Source: Janibacter cremeus
GTDB lineage: Bacteria; Actinomycetota; Actinomycetes; Actinomycetales; Dermatophilaceae
DNA length: 64,000 nucleotides
Assembly: GCF_013409205.1 (NCBI RefSeq)
Contig: NZ_JACCAE010000001.1
Span: forward strand, 2,728,001-2,792,000
Reading direction: 5' to 3'
This document shows positions 18,684 through 26,491 of the stretch, one piece after another. Each line of letters begins with the position of its first letter. The first letter of the stretch is position 1. Below the pieces are notes generated by a model. The model was not told the origin of the DNA. It saw only the letters and a list, made by a program, of their open reading frames with translations, and did not search any database. A program made the position numbers and the translations under genes.

Positions 18684-19142
18684 GTGAGCGACCACTCCTT
18701 CGTCACCTCCCTCAACTGGACCGGTTCGACTGGTGTCGGTTACGACGACTACCCGCGTGAGCACGAGCTGGCACTGGCGGGTGACGCGGTGCGGGCCAGC
18801 AGCGCCGCTGCCTTCATGGGGGACGCGGACCGGCCCAATCCCGAGCAGCTGCTCGTGGCTGCCACGAGCAGCTGCCAGCTGCTGTCCTTCCTCGCCGTGG
18901 CCGCGCGGGCTCGGCTGGATGTCGTTGACTACCGCGACGACGCCGTCGGCCACATGCCGAGGGGCAACCGGCCGATGTGGGTGACACGGATCGTCCTGCG
19001 GCCACGGATCACACTCGGTGCCCCCGCGCCGCGCTCAAAGGTGGAACGGCTGATCGAGGTCGCCCACCGTGAGTGCTTCATCGCGGCGAGCCTGCGCAGT
19101 GAGCTCCTGATCGAGCCGACGCTTGTCGGGGTGACCGACTGA
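18684..19142 (+). CDS. OsmC/Ohr-family protein
   Basis: A 152-residue OsmC-fold protein. RPNPEQLLVAATSSCQLLSFL holds the first conserved Cys. HRECFIAASLR holds the second, which pair as the thiol peroxidase site of the OsmC/Ohr superfamily. The start is GTG 18684. These proteins reduce organic hydroperoxides in the cytoplasm. The subgroup (OsmC, Ohr or YhfA) cannot be fixed here. It is divergent from tRNA-Leu and convergent with the cobalt/nickel ATPase gene. Confidence 0.88.
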   Translation: MSDHSFVTSLNWTGSTGVGYDDYPREHELALAGDAVRASSAAAFMGDADRPNPEQLLVAATSSCQLLSFLAVAARARLDVVDYRDDAVGHMPRGNRPMWVTRIVLRPRITLGAPAPRSKVERLIEVAHRECFIAASLRSELLIEPTLVGVTD

Positions 19143-19160
19143 CGGCTACTCGGTGACGTG

Positions 19161-19198
19161 CGTGATGGCACCCGGCGACGTCGCCCAGCGCCATCACG
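19161..19198. terminator. Hairpin between convergent OsmC and CbiO genes
   Basis: CGTGATGGC at 19161-19169 pairs with GCCATCACG at 19190-19198 (9-bp perfect stem, 20-base loop). It sits in the short gap between two convergent genes, so it probably serves as a terminator. There is no U tract on either side. Confidence 0.5.
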
Positions 19199-19212
19199 GT
19201 CTCAGTGCCGTC

Positions 19213-19971
19213 TCAGCGCCGCTTCAGCGCCGGTACCGACGCAGGGTCGAACCCGTAGGGCAGCTCGAGCCGGTGCGCGGCCATGAGCGCACGGTCACCG
19301 AGCACGTCGGCCGTCGGGCCGTCACCGACCACCAGGCCATCCGAGAGCAGGACGGACCGCTCGCAGAGCTCGAGGGCGTAGGGCAGGTCATGCGTGACCA
19401 TCAGGACGGTGACGTCCAGTCCTCGCAGGATGTCGGCGACCTCCCGGCGCGCGGCCGGGTCGAGGTTGCTGCTGGGCTCGTCGAGGACGAGGATCTCCGG
19501 CTCCATCGCCAGCACCGTCGCGACCGCGACGCGTCGACGCTGTCCGAAGGACAGGTGGTGGGGTGGCCGATCGGCGAGGTCCGACACGTCAACCGCTGCC
19601 AGGGCGGCGTCCACGCGCGCGTCGAGCTCCCCGCCGCGTAGCCCGAGGTTGCGCGGACCGAAGGCGACGTCCTGGCGCACCGTCGGCATGAACAGCTGGT
19701 CGTCCGGGTCCTGGAAGACGATCCCCACCCGCCGGCGCACCTCCAACAAGGAGTCCTGGGCGACGGGCAGACCCGAGATCGTCACCGTCCCCGAGTCGGG
19801 ACGAAGCACGCCGTTCAGGTGGAGAACGAGGGTGGTCTTGCCGGCGCCGTTCGGACCGAGCAACGCGACCCGCTCGCCCGGGTGCACGTGCAGGTCGACA
19901 CCACGCAGCGCCTCGTGCCCGTCCGGGTAGGCGTGCCGGAGCCCCCGCAGCTCCACGACCGGTGTGCTCAC
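19213..19971 (-). CDS. cbiO: Cobalt/nickel ECF transporter, ATPase component (CbiO-like)
   Basis: A 252-residue ECF-type ATPase: Walker A GPNGAGKTT, Q-loop in FQDPDDQLFMPTVRQDVAFGP (the ECF hallmark), signature LSFGQRRRVAVAT, and Walker B ILVLDEPSSNLDP. It energises metal uptake together with the CbiQ, CbiN-like and CbiM proteins encoded upstream. The start GTG 19971 overlaps the cbiQ stop (GTGA). The frame is open upstream but overlaps cbiQ. Confidence 0.93.
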   Translation of the reverse strand: MSTPVVELRGLRHAYPDGHEALRGVDLHVHPGERVALLGPNGAGKTTLVLHLNGVLRPDSGTVTISGLPVAQDSLLEVRRRVGIVFQDPDDQLFMPTVRQDVAFGPRNLGLRGGELDARVDAALAAVDVSDLADRPPHHLSFGQRRRVAVATVLAMEPEILVLDEPSSNLDPAARREVADILRGLDVTVLMVTHDLPYALELCERSVLLSDGLVVGDGPTADVLGDRALMAAHRLELPYGFDPASVPALKRR

Positions 19972-20741
19972 GCCCACACCCCCGTCCCGAGGGCGATGAC
20001 CGCGACGAGCGCAGCGACCGAGGGCAGCGCAAGTGCGCGCACCCACGCGGCCTGGGGTGCTTCCGCCCCCGCACCGAGGTGCAGGTCTCCGGTGTAGCGG
20101 CGCGAGAGCATCGCCAGGTGCACGCGCTCGCCCCGCTCGAAGGAGCGAATGAACAGCGCGCCCGCCGAGCTCGCGACCACCGGCCAAGCGGCCAGGGACC
20201 TCCCGGCGAAACCGCGGGACTCCCGAGCGATGCGCATGCGCCGCAACTCCCCGGTGACGACGTCGAGGTAGCGGATCATGAAGGCGAGTATCTCCACCAG
20301 CCGTCGCGGCAACCGCAGCCGGGCCAACCCGCCCACGAGTTCCGTCGGTGAGGTCGTGGCCGCCAGCAGGAGCGATGCCAAGGCGCCCAGCGTCCCCTTC
20401 GCCAGCAGCGCCCACGCCCCCCACAGGCCGGCGATGGACAACGCCAACGGACCCACCTGCGTGCGTGGTCCGACCGCGACGAAGGGCATGAGCAGCGCGA
20501 AGACGACGAACGGGACCTCGATCACCAGTCGCGGCAGCAGCACCCGGAAGGGGACGGTCGAGACGACGATGGCCACCAGCAGCCCGAGGGCGTGCAACCC
20601 GTAGGCCCAGAACGCCTCACGTGGGGTCGCCACGACCGCGCCGACGAAGACGAGGAGCGCGACGACCTTCACGTGGGCGGGCAGTCGGTGCACGGCGGAG
20701 GCTCCGGCGACGTGCAGGGTGCGGCCGTGGTGGCCGCCCAC
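19968..20741 (-). CDS. cbiQ: Cobalt/nickel ECF transporter, transmembrane component (CbiQ-like)
   Basis: A 257-residue T-component with about five to six membrane helices. It has the two cytoplasmic ARG-type motifs that contact the ATPase: one near MRIARESRGFAGRS and one near HLAMLSRRYTGD. The start is GTG 20741, directly after the stop of the upstream small gene. Length and motifs match CbiQ/NikQ. It couples ATP hydrolysis to metal entry through CbiM. Confidence 0.92.
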   Translation of the reverse strand: MGGHHGRTLHVAGASAVHRLPAHVKVVALLVFVGAVVATPREAFWAYGLHALGLLVAIVVSTVPFRVLLPRLVIEVPFVVFALLMPFVAVGPRTQVGPLALSIAGLWGAWALLAKGTLGALASLLLAATTSPTELVGGLARLRLPRRLVEILAFMIRYLDVVTGELRRMRIARESRGFAGRSLAAWPVVASSAGALFIRSFERGERVHLAMLSRRYTGDLHLGAGAEAPQAAWVRALALPSVAALVAVIALGTGVWA

Positions 20742-21062
20742 TCAGTCCTCCGTCGAGTCGGAGTCGCCCCGGCGCAGCACACGGGTCAGGGCAGCCATGA
20801 GGATGCCGACGGCGGCGAGACCGATGATGCCCGCGAGACCACTGGACAGGCGGGCGTTCGCGATCCCGCTCACGCCGTAGTCGGCCAAGGGGGAACCATC
20901 GGCTGCGTGGTCGCTCGCGCTGGTGGAGAAGCCCAGGGACTCGGCCACGCGCTCCAGGCCGTCGGGCGACCCCGATGCGTAGAACGAGACGACCGCCGCG
21001 AGCAGCACGGCGACGGCGACGCCGGCCAGGACGACCGTGCGGGTGCTGATCTTCGACTTCAT
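20742..21062 (-). CDS. PDGLE-domain (CbiN-like) component of the Co/Ni transporter
   Basis: A 106-residue small membrane protein with an N-terminal helix, the GSPDGLERVAESLGF motif (PDGLE domain), an extracytoplasmic loop and a second helix with a basic/acidic tail. In CbiMN/NikMN systems this small subunit helps load the metal into CbiM. The start ATG 21062 overlaps the cbiM stop by 4 bases. Several in-frame upstream starts exist but lie inside cbiM. Confidence 0.9.
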   Translation of the reverse strand: MKSKISTRTVVLAGVAVAVLLAAVVSFYASGSPDGLERVAESLGFSTSASDHAADGSPLADYGVSGIANARLSSGLAGIIGLAAVGILMAALTRVLRRGDSDSTED

Positions 21063-21748
21063 GCCGCCACCTTCGGGGTTGCTCGGGTCAGGTCCGCCGG
21101 TCGTCGGCCTGCCGCGCCGACGACGAGGTCGGGACGGGCGGCGGTGATCGAGGCGACCACCAGGAAGGTGATGACCGCCTCGCCGATGCCGATGAGCGCG
21201 TGCCACGACAGCATTGCCGTGGCCAACGCGTCGAGCGGGATGGCGGCTTGGCCGCCCACGGCATACAGCCCGACGAATGCCAGGGCCGCCACGGGGACGG
21301 AGACGAAGGCGGCGATGGCGGCAGCGACCGGCACCGAGCCGGTGCGCCGTGGCAGGAGCAGCAAGACAGCACGGAAGACGGCCCAGCCCGCCCAGACGCC
21401 GACCACCGCCATGAGCGTGACATTCGTCCCGAGCGCAGTGATGCCGCCGTCGGCGAAGAGCAGGGCCTGCACGACGAGCACGACCGTGATGCACAACGTT
21501 GCCGTCCACGGCCCCACGAGGACTGCCGCGAGTGCTCCACCGAGCAGGTGCCCGGAGGTGCCGGCACCGACGGGGAAGTTGAGCATCTGGGCCGCGAAGA
21601 CGAAGACGGCGGCCATCCCCGCCATCGGCGCGCTGCGGTCGTCGAGCGATCCGCGGCTGCGCCACAGGGCCACCCCGATTCCAACGGCTGCGATCGCGGC
21701 GGTGCCCACGGAGGTGGGGCCGTCGAGGAATCCGTCAGGAACGTGCAT
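21059..21748 (-). CDS. cbiM: Cobalt/nickel ECF transporter, substrate-binding membrane protein (CbiM-like)
   Basis: A 229-residue S-component. It starts MHVPDGFLDGPTS, matching the conserved MHIPDGFL in which the amino terminus and His2 bind the metal. A second metal His is in GAGTSGHLLGGALAAVLVGP. Seven or so helices are visible. GAGGAG-type ribosome binding sequence lies just upstream of ATG 21748, which decides the start over in-frame ATGs further up. Whether cobalt or nickel is the substrate cannot be told from the protein. The Nur-like repeat upstream slightly favours nickel. Confidence 0.92.
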   Translation of the reverse strand: MHVPDGFLDGPTSVGTAAIAAVGIGVALWRSRGSLDDRSAPMAGMAAVFVFAAQMLNFPVGAGTSGHLLGGALAAVLVGPWTATLCITVVLVVQALLFADGGITALGTNVTLMAVVGVWAGWAVFRAVLLLLPRRTGSVPVAAAIAAFVSVPVAALAFVGLYAVGGQAAIPLDALATAMLSWHALIGIGEAVITFLVVASITAARPDLVVGAAGRRPADLTRATPKVAA

Positions 21749-21788
21749 CGCTGCATCTCCTCGTGTCATCGGGGCAGGAATTCCACTA

Positions 21789-21805
21789 TTGCACAGCATT
21801 TGCAC
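21789..21805 (-). promoter_or_regulatory. Direct repeat TTGCAC-N5-TTGCAC upstream of cbiM (Nur-like box candidate)
   Basis: TTGCAC occurs at 21789-21794 and 21800-21805 with an 11-bp period, about 40-57 bases before the cbiM start and about 100 bases before bcp. The layout is close to the described nickel-responsive Nur site of Streptomyces (TTGCAA-type half sites separated by 5 bases). Assignment is by resemblance and by the metal-uptake context. Confidence 0.45.
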
Positions 21806-21901
21806 CTGATGCAGCGGTCGCTGGGCTGCCCGAGCGGTCGACGCTGGGATAGGTTTGACCCGTCCTCCGGCACCGACGCGCAGGCAGATTGCGAGGCATT
21901 C

Positions 21902-22372
21902 GTGGGCGAGCGACTCACCCCGGGCGACCACGCCCCGGACTTCACCCTCCCTGATGACACCGGCACGGACGTGTCGTTGAGTGACTTCCGCGGCAAGCGG
22001 GTCATCGTCTACTTCTACCCGGCGGCGATGACGCCGGGCTGCACGGCACAGGCCTGCGACTTCAGTGACTCCCTGGAGGCGCTGCGCGCCGCCGACACCG
22101 AGGTCGTGGGTATCTCCCCGGACGAACCCGAGAAGCTCGCGAAGTTCCGTGAGCGCGATGGGCTGACGATCACACTGCTCTCCGACGCCGACAAGTCCGC
22201 GATGACGGCTTGGGGCGCATATGGTGAGAAGAAGTTGTACGGCAAGGTCGTCGAGGGAGTCATTCGCTCGACGGTCGTCGTCGGAGAAGACGGTGTGGTC
22301 ACCCACGCCCGTTACAACGTCAAGGCGACGGGCCACGTTGCCCGTATCCGCCGCGACCTCGGCATCGAGTAA
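21902..22372 (+). CDS. bcp: Thioredoxin-dependent peroxiredoxin (Bcp/PrxQ)
   Basis: A 156-residue atypical 2-Cys peroxiredoxin that reduces peroxides with thioredoxin. It shows PGDHAPDFTLPDDTG, the active site YFYPAAMTPGCTAQACDF with peroxidatic Cys and a resolving Cys five residues later, and DGLTITLLSDADK. The start is GTG 21902; upstream open frame is not family-like. It is divergent from the metal importer and is followed 14 bases later by a DUF3618 gene. Confidence 0.94.
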   Translation: MGERLTPGDHAPDFTLPDDTGTDVSLSDFRGKRVIVYFYPAAMTPGCTAQACDFSDSLEALRAADTEVVGISPDEPEKLAKFRERDGLTITLLSDADKSAMTAWGAYGEKKLYGKVVEGVIRSTVVVGEDGVVTHARYNVKATGHVARIRRDLGIE

Positions 22373-22386
22373 GGACGGAACACCAC

Positions 22387-22689
22387 GTGAGCAACGACAA
22401 CCCGAGCATCACCAAGCTCGAGAACGACATCGTCACCACCCGTGACCGACTGGCCCAGACGATCGACGAGTTGAGCGTGCGGGCTGCGCCGAAGAACGTC
22501 ATCTCCCGGCAGAAGGAGTCGGCGAAGGCGTCCTTCGAGAGGGCGATCAAGACCGACTCCGGCGAGCTGCGCATGGACCGTGTGGCCATGGCCGCGGCGG
22601 CCGTGGGCGTGGTCATCGTGCTGAAGGTCGTCTCGAGCAAGCGCAAGAGCAAGAAGTGGGAGCGCCAGCGCGAGAAGCGCTCCTGGTGA
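22387..22689 (+). CDS. DUF3618 small membrane-associated protein
   Basis: A 100-residue protein with the DUF3618 opening ITKLENDIVTTRDRLAQTID, a helical middle and one C-terminal hydrophobic helix (VAMAAAAVGVVIVLKVV) followed by a strongly basic tail rich in K and R. This layout is common in actinobacteria, often next to peroxiredoxin genes. The topology suggests a single-pass protein with its acidic/helical head in the cytoplasm. Function unknown. The start is GTG 22387. Confidence 0.85.
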   Translation: MSNDNPSITKLENDIVTTRDRLAQTIDELSVRAAPKNVISRQKESAKASFERAIKTDSGELRMDRVAMAAAAVGVVIVLKVVSSKRKSKKWERQREKRSW

Positions 22690-22742
22690 GCCACGACGCA
22701 CGAGGCGAAGGCGTCGTCCTGAGGTGCGACGAAGGAGCCTCG

Positions 22743-22777
22743 AAGGGGGGGTCGGTCCAGCTGGACCGACCCCCTTC
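22743..22777 (+). terminator. Strong GC hairpin after the bcp-DUF3618 unit
   Basis: GGGGGTCGGTCC pairs with GGACCGACCCCC around the tetraloop AGCT, with further pairing of flanking AAGG/CCTT. It lies 55 bases after the DUF3618 stop and before tRNA-Lys. No U tract follows, as is common in high-GC actinobacteria. Confidence 0.7.
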
Positions 22778-22849
22778 GCCATCGCCGAAGCCGGCTCGTG
22801 AGAGCCGATTTCGCGCGCGGCCTCCCATGCTGCTAATGTCTCTCCTCGC

Positions 22850-22925
<76 letters not shown>

Positions 22926-22990
22926 AGAACGTTGATTTTCCGGGGTTCTCTGGGGCAACTACTGCCCTCCGGTAGGACCCGTTACCTACT

Positions 22991-23008
22991 TTGTTACCCA
23001 TAAACCCC
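22991..23008 (+). repeat. Left copy of an 18-bp repeat near attL (integrase arm-site candidate)
   Basis: TTGTTACCCATAAACCCC is found here and at 30349-30366, near the other att site, in the same orientation. A further GTTACC lies at about 22980. Pairs of such repeats flanking the core are expected for arm-type integrase sites. Confidence 0.55.
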
Positions 23009-24298
23009 TCAGAGATGCGCTGACAGGTCGTCATCGGCGTTGTCCCACGTGCGACCCAGGTACTCCCTCATCGTCATCGACGGGTCAGCGTGGCCCAGTT
23101 GGTCTGCGATCTTCACTAGCGGCATACCCGCCTCATGCAACAGCGTGGCCACGGTACGGCGGAACACGTGCGGTGTTGCCCAGCCATACCCAGCGCTACG
23201 CAGCACAGCGGCCACGGCACGACTGGAGTTAGACCGATCCCACGGACGCTCCGGATCATCGGCGGCAGGTGCAGGGAAGACCAGCCCCGACGTGTCCTCA
23301 CGCTCAACACGTGCCCTCAGACGCTCACACAGCCAATCCGGCAAGCCGAGCGTGCGACGTGAGCCCTGCGTCTTGGTGCCCCTGATCCTCACTGAGCGGC
23401 CGTCGAGGTCGAGGTCTTCCCAGCGCAGGTCCCACGCCTCACCGATGCGCACGCCAGTCCCTGCGAGGAAGTGCAGCAAGTCCGCTGTCGTCTGCGCCTT
23501 ACGGCCGACCCGGTGCCACGTCTTGGCTTCCGCCAGCGTGTCAGCGTGGGTCAGTATCTCCTCACGCTCAGCCCTCGTCAGGGCCCGCTCAGTGTCCCGC
23601 TCGTCCTCAGACTTGCGACGCTGGCGAGACTGCCCATCCTTCGCCTTGACCGGCTTCACAGACCGCATGGCGTTAGCCGCTAGTACGCCGTCGTTGACTG
23701 CCTGCCCGATGATCCCTGACAGGACAGAGCGCGTCATCTTTGCCGATCCGGTGCCGTGCTCGTCGGCTACGGACTGGAGGAGACGACGCAGGACAGGCGG
23801 GCGGTTGACCTCTGCCAGCGTCAAGCCACGGACGGATGAGCCGGCAGCGTCAACGTGACGGGACCATGCGCCCCGGTATGCGGTGCGTGTTGCCTCCGAC
23901 AGTCCAGAGTCGGGCCTGTCCACCAAGTCGAGCCACTGCCTACCGGCCTCAACTAGCGGCATGTTCTCACCACCGATGACGCCGTGACGGTCGAGCCGTT
24001 CGGCTACGGCCCGGTTCACTGCGTCGGTTGCCTCAGCCACGACGGTGGCTTTGCGCCTGCCACCGTCGATCTGTCGGGAGACCTCACCGCGCACGCCGTC
24101 ATGTCCCCGGTAGTAGCAACGGGCGCGCCAGCGCTCCACCTGCTCCCAGCGCTTTGGTTGCGGCTTGTCTTTGCCGTAGGTGCGCCACTTTGCCCCGTCG
24201 AGGTACAGCCCGAAGATTTCAACATCCCCGGCCGTACCTGGCTCCAGTCTTGGTCTGCTCATGGGTGAGAGTTTATCGGTAACGGGTTCGGTGTTCAA
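23009..24298 (-). CDS. int: Site-specific tyrosine integrase
   Basis: A recombinase of 429 residues if begun at the TTG at 24298, or 417 from the ATG at 24262; neither start has a clear ribosome site. The N-terminal part is an arm-binding/SAM-like region. The catalytic domain shows the first Arg in AGTGVRIGEAWDLRWEDLDL, the HxxR motif in TPHVFRRTVATLLHEAG, and LGHADPSMTMREYLG with the His and the nucleophilic Tyr. All catalytic residues are present, so it looks functional. It lies directly inside attL and would integrate and, with a directionality factor, excise the element. Confidence 0.93.
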   Translation of the reverse strand: MNTEPVTDKLSPMSRPRLEPGTAGDVEIFGLYLDGAKWRTYGKDKPQPKRWEQVERWRARCYYRGHDGVRGEVSRQIDGGRRKATVVAEATDAVNRAVAERLDRHGVIGGENMPLVEAGRQWLDLVDRPDSGLSEATRTAYRGAWSRHVDAAGSSVRGLTLAEVNRPPVLRRLLQSVADEHGTGSAKMTRSVLSGIIGQAVNDGVLAANAMRSVKPVKAKDGQSRQRRKSEDERDTERALTRAEREEILTHADTLAEAKTWHRVGRKAQTTADLLHFLAGTGVRIGEAWDLRWEDLDLDGRSVRIRGTKTQGSRRTLGLPDWLCERLRARVEREDTSGLVFPAPAADDPERPWDRSNSSRAVAAVLRSAGYGWATPHVFRRTVATLLHEAGMPLVKIADQLGHADPSMTMREYLGRTWDNADDDLSAHL

Positions 24299-24340
24299 GC
24301 GCTCTCGGCTGGGTCGGGCTGACGCTGGCTCCCGCGCCGG

Positions 24341-24577
24341 TTAGTCCATGAACCCAGGTGCCCACATAGACACGGCTGATCCGAGCGTCGCAGCTAGCAC
24401 GCCAAGAATGGCGAGAGTCTGGGCGCGGTGGTGGCGCTTGGCATCGGGAGACACTGCGATCGCGCCGGGTGTGTTCGGGCCAATGCTCTGAGGGGGGCGC
24501 CAGTTGATGCACAGTGCCCAGAGTTCAAGCACCGCAGCGACCGCGAGGAAGGAGAGGGCCAGCGCGTTGAGAATCAT
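24341..24577 (-). CDS. Small two-helix membrane protein of the element
   Basis: A 78-residue protein with an N-terminal hydrophobic helix (LALSFLAVAAVLELWALCI), a polar middle with PPQSIGPNTPGAIAV, and a second helix near the end (LAILGVLAATLGSAVSMW). No family is recognised. It has the same direction as int and follows a 675-base stretch without clear genes. It may be a real membrane protein, such as a superinfection or holin-like factor, or a chance frame. There is no direct evidence for function. Confidence 0.4.
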   Translation of the reverse strand: MILNALALSFLAVAAVLELWALCINWRPPQSIGPNTPGAIAVSPDAKRHHRAQTLAILGVLAATLGSAVSMWAPGFMD

Positions 24578-25252
24578 GCGGGCAACGCTACGGCTGCCAC
24601 TCAGGGCACAGCATCACGGCACCCATGCCACGGCAGTAGGGGAGTAGTGCCCCGGCCCGTCTCGTCCTGCCAGCGGATAGATCGACCTGGCTGATTACTC
24701 CCGGCCGCCTCTCGTGCTCGTCCTGACGTCGAGCCGGTGCCAGCGCTCGCCCTGACTTGCTCCAGACCTGCCGTCCTCTAGTCGATTGCCGTAAAGGGCC
24801 CTGACAGGCGTTTACCTGACGGTTGGGTGTCTGGTGCCCGAACCTCTTTAGGGTCGCTCAGAATCGCTCACAGGTGCCTTATGCGCTGCGCTAGCCATCC
24901 ATGCCCCGGACTGTGGGGGTATGACCCCCTGCGTAGGATCCTCTTGCTCGGTAGGTCATAGCTGCTGCGCTTGCGCGCAAGTTGGAAAGTCCTTTGAGAA
25001 TGGTTCTCATGCACTGGATCCCCATGATGCCGGGGAAGTCGTCGGCATGTCGCCGTTGGTGAGTGCAGGTTGTAGCGCTTTCGGGTTGTCTGCCGTGGGA
25101 CTCCTGAGTTTGGCGCGCAGGTTGAGGAGTCGATGAGCCGGGGGACTGCCCCAGCCGGACGGATCAGGTCCAGCCGGGGCAGTCGCTCAGTCTCAGACAG
25201 GGAGACGCCACGTGGTTGGCACTCCCGATAGAGGCGGAAGGGACTCCCGTCC
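24578..25252. other. 675-base stretch without a convincing gene, rich in dyads
   Basis: No frame here has a good start site and family-like protein. Between 24915 and 25035 there are four palindromes: GGGGGT/ACCCCC (24915-24929), CTTGCGCGCAAG (24970-24981), TGAGAATGGTTCTCA (24995-25009) and CCCC/GGGG (25020-25035). A longer hairpin, GACTGCCCC (25144-25152) with GGGGCAGTC (25176-25184), lies nearer the 388-residue gene and could be its terminator. The region may be regulatory or involved in replication. Confidence 0.5.
24995..25009. promoter_or_regulatory. 7-1-7 inverted repeat resembling a Fur/Zur-family box
   Basis: TGAGAATGGTTCTCA has two 7-base arms around a single central base, with one mismatch between the arms. 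This is the layout of Fur-superfamily operators, and the outer TGA/TCA bases agree with actinobacterial Zur/Fur boxes. No clear gene follows within 100 bases (only a 29-codon frame from 25048), so its role is open. Confidence 0.35.
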
Positions 25253-26419
25253 TCAGACTCGGGACTGAGCCGTGTAGGTGATGCGCACGGTTGCCGTGGT
25301 CGGCTGACCGACCATGCTGCCCTCTACTTCGTTCTCGACGGTGGCCTTGCACTCAGTGATGCGACCGTGTGGCGTCTCCATGCCCACGGCGGCCTTGCCA
25401 GCGTCGGCAACGTAGGCGGGTAGTTCCCGCAGGCGGCGAACGTTGTCCGCGATCTCACGGCCGAACCGCTGCCGCTCTGCCGGTGCCAGCGTGTAGCGCA
25501 TGGTGGCCACGTACTCGGTGGAGCGCTTGCCGTTGTCCTCCTTGACGGACTTCACCTGAGCCTCAGCGTCGGGACCCACGTTGGCGAGGTAGTGGAGGGT
25601 GAGCCTGCGACGGCTCACCCCCATCCCGTCTTCGTAGGTGCCGAAGTGTGGCAGGACATGGCTCTGCATGATCGAGTGGGCGGCGTTGTAGTCCGCCTTG
25701 CCGACTCGGGGCAGGTACATCAGCTTGGGAATCTCCGGTGCAATGGCCGGGGTGACGCTCACGACGTCGAGGTAGACCCCATCACCAACCTCTCGCCCGG
25801 TGCGTGCTCGGACAGTGCCAGCGTCCCTAAACGTGGATTCGAAGACCTCCCGCACGTGAAACTCATCCATGGAGCGAGTGAGGCTGTTACGGAACCACGA
25901 CAGCGTGAGCACGGCCTCTTCCCTGCCGCTCCGGTCGACAGGCTTTGTGTCCGCCTCATGGGTGAGGAGGAGGGCAGGCAGGTCCATGCCGTCCGGCAGA
26001 CGGGTAGGTGCAGCGCCCACGCCGTAGTAGGTCGGTGCCAGCCCGTCGAGGAGACGGGAGACGGCAGGCTCAGCGGCAGTGATGTAGTCGAGGTCAGTCA
26101 CGATCTTCTGACGGGAGAGGCTGCGCTGACGCTTCACCGCTCCGGCCTGTGCCAGTTCGGCAGCCTCAATCTCAGCACGGGCAGCGGCGATGTCAGCACC
26201 TGTGACGTTGGCACCGGCTGCGCCAGCATCGGCTCGCAGGTCGTCCAGTGCGTCTGTCGTGTCCTGCACACGCTCAGCGCTGGCGCGAACCTCAGCCGCT
26301 GCCGTAGCCACCGCTTCGCGGTGCTCGTCGATGGCGCTCTGATTGAGCGTCAGGTCTGCCACGTCCTGAACGTAGCCGTGGGTGCTCGTGGTCTTCTTGG
26401 TGCTCGTCTTGGTCGTCAT
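25253..26419 (-). CDS. 388-residue orphan protein of the element
   Basis: The start is ATG 26419, preceded by a good GAAGGAG ribosome site. The frame is open upstream but reads through a repeat region, so I reject that extension. The first 20 residues are Lys/Thr/Ser-rich. Residues roughly 30-125 are helical and Ala/Glu/Arg-rich (coiled-coil-like). The remainder is a mixed globular domain with DGVYLDVVSVTPAIAPEIPK and a C-terminal TTATVRITYTAQSRV that looks like beta strands. I do not recognise the family. It is the largest element gene apart from int and the transposase, so it probably defines the element's cargo or main activity. Confidence 0.75.
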   Translation of the reverse strand: MTTKTSTKKTTSTHGYVQDVADLTLNQSAIDEHREAVATAAAEVRASAERVQDTTDALDDLRADAGAAGANVTGADIAAARAEIEAAELAQAGAVKRQRSLSRQKIVTDLDYITAAEPAVSRLLDGLAPTYYGVGAAPTRLPDGMDLPALLLTHEADTKPVDRSGREEAVLTLSWFRNSLTRSMDEFHVREVFESTFRDAGTVRARTGREVGDGVYLDVVSVTPAIAPEIPKLMYLPRVGKADYNAAHSIMQSHVLPHFGTYEDGMGVSRRRLTLHYLANVGPDAEAQVKSVKEDNGKRSTEYVATMRYTLAPAERQRFGREIADNVRRLRELPAYVADAGKAAVGMETPHGRITECKATVENEVEGSMVGQPTTATVRITYTAQSRV

Positions 26420-26491
26420 GCTCTGTTCTCCTTCTCTGTTGAGTTGTCCGCTAGCGGTATCGCCAACGGGGTCTTGCTTCCTGCCAGTGAC

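Noticed and set aside
24921..25136. 71-codon plus-strand frame over the Fur/Zur-like box
   Set aside because: It has no ribosome site, and the palindromes lie inside it. The C-terminal hydrophobic-basic end is suggestive but too short to support a gene.
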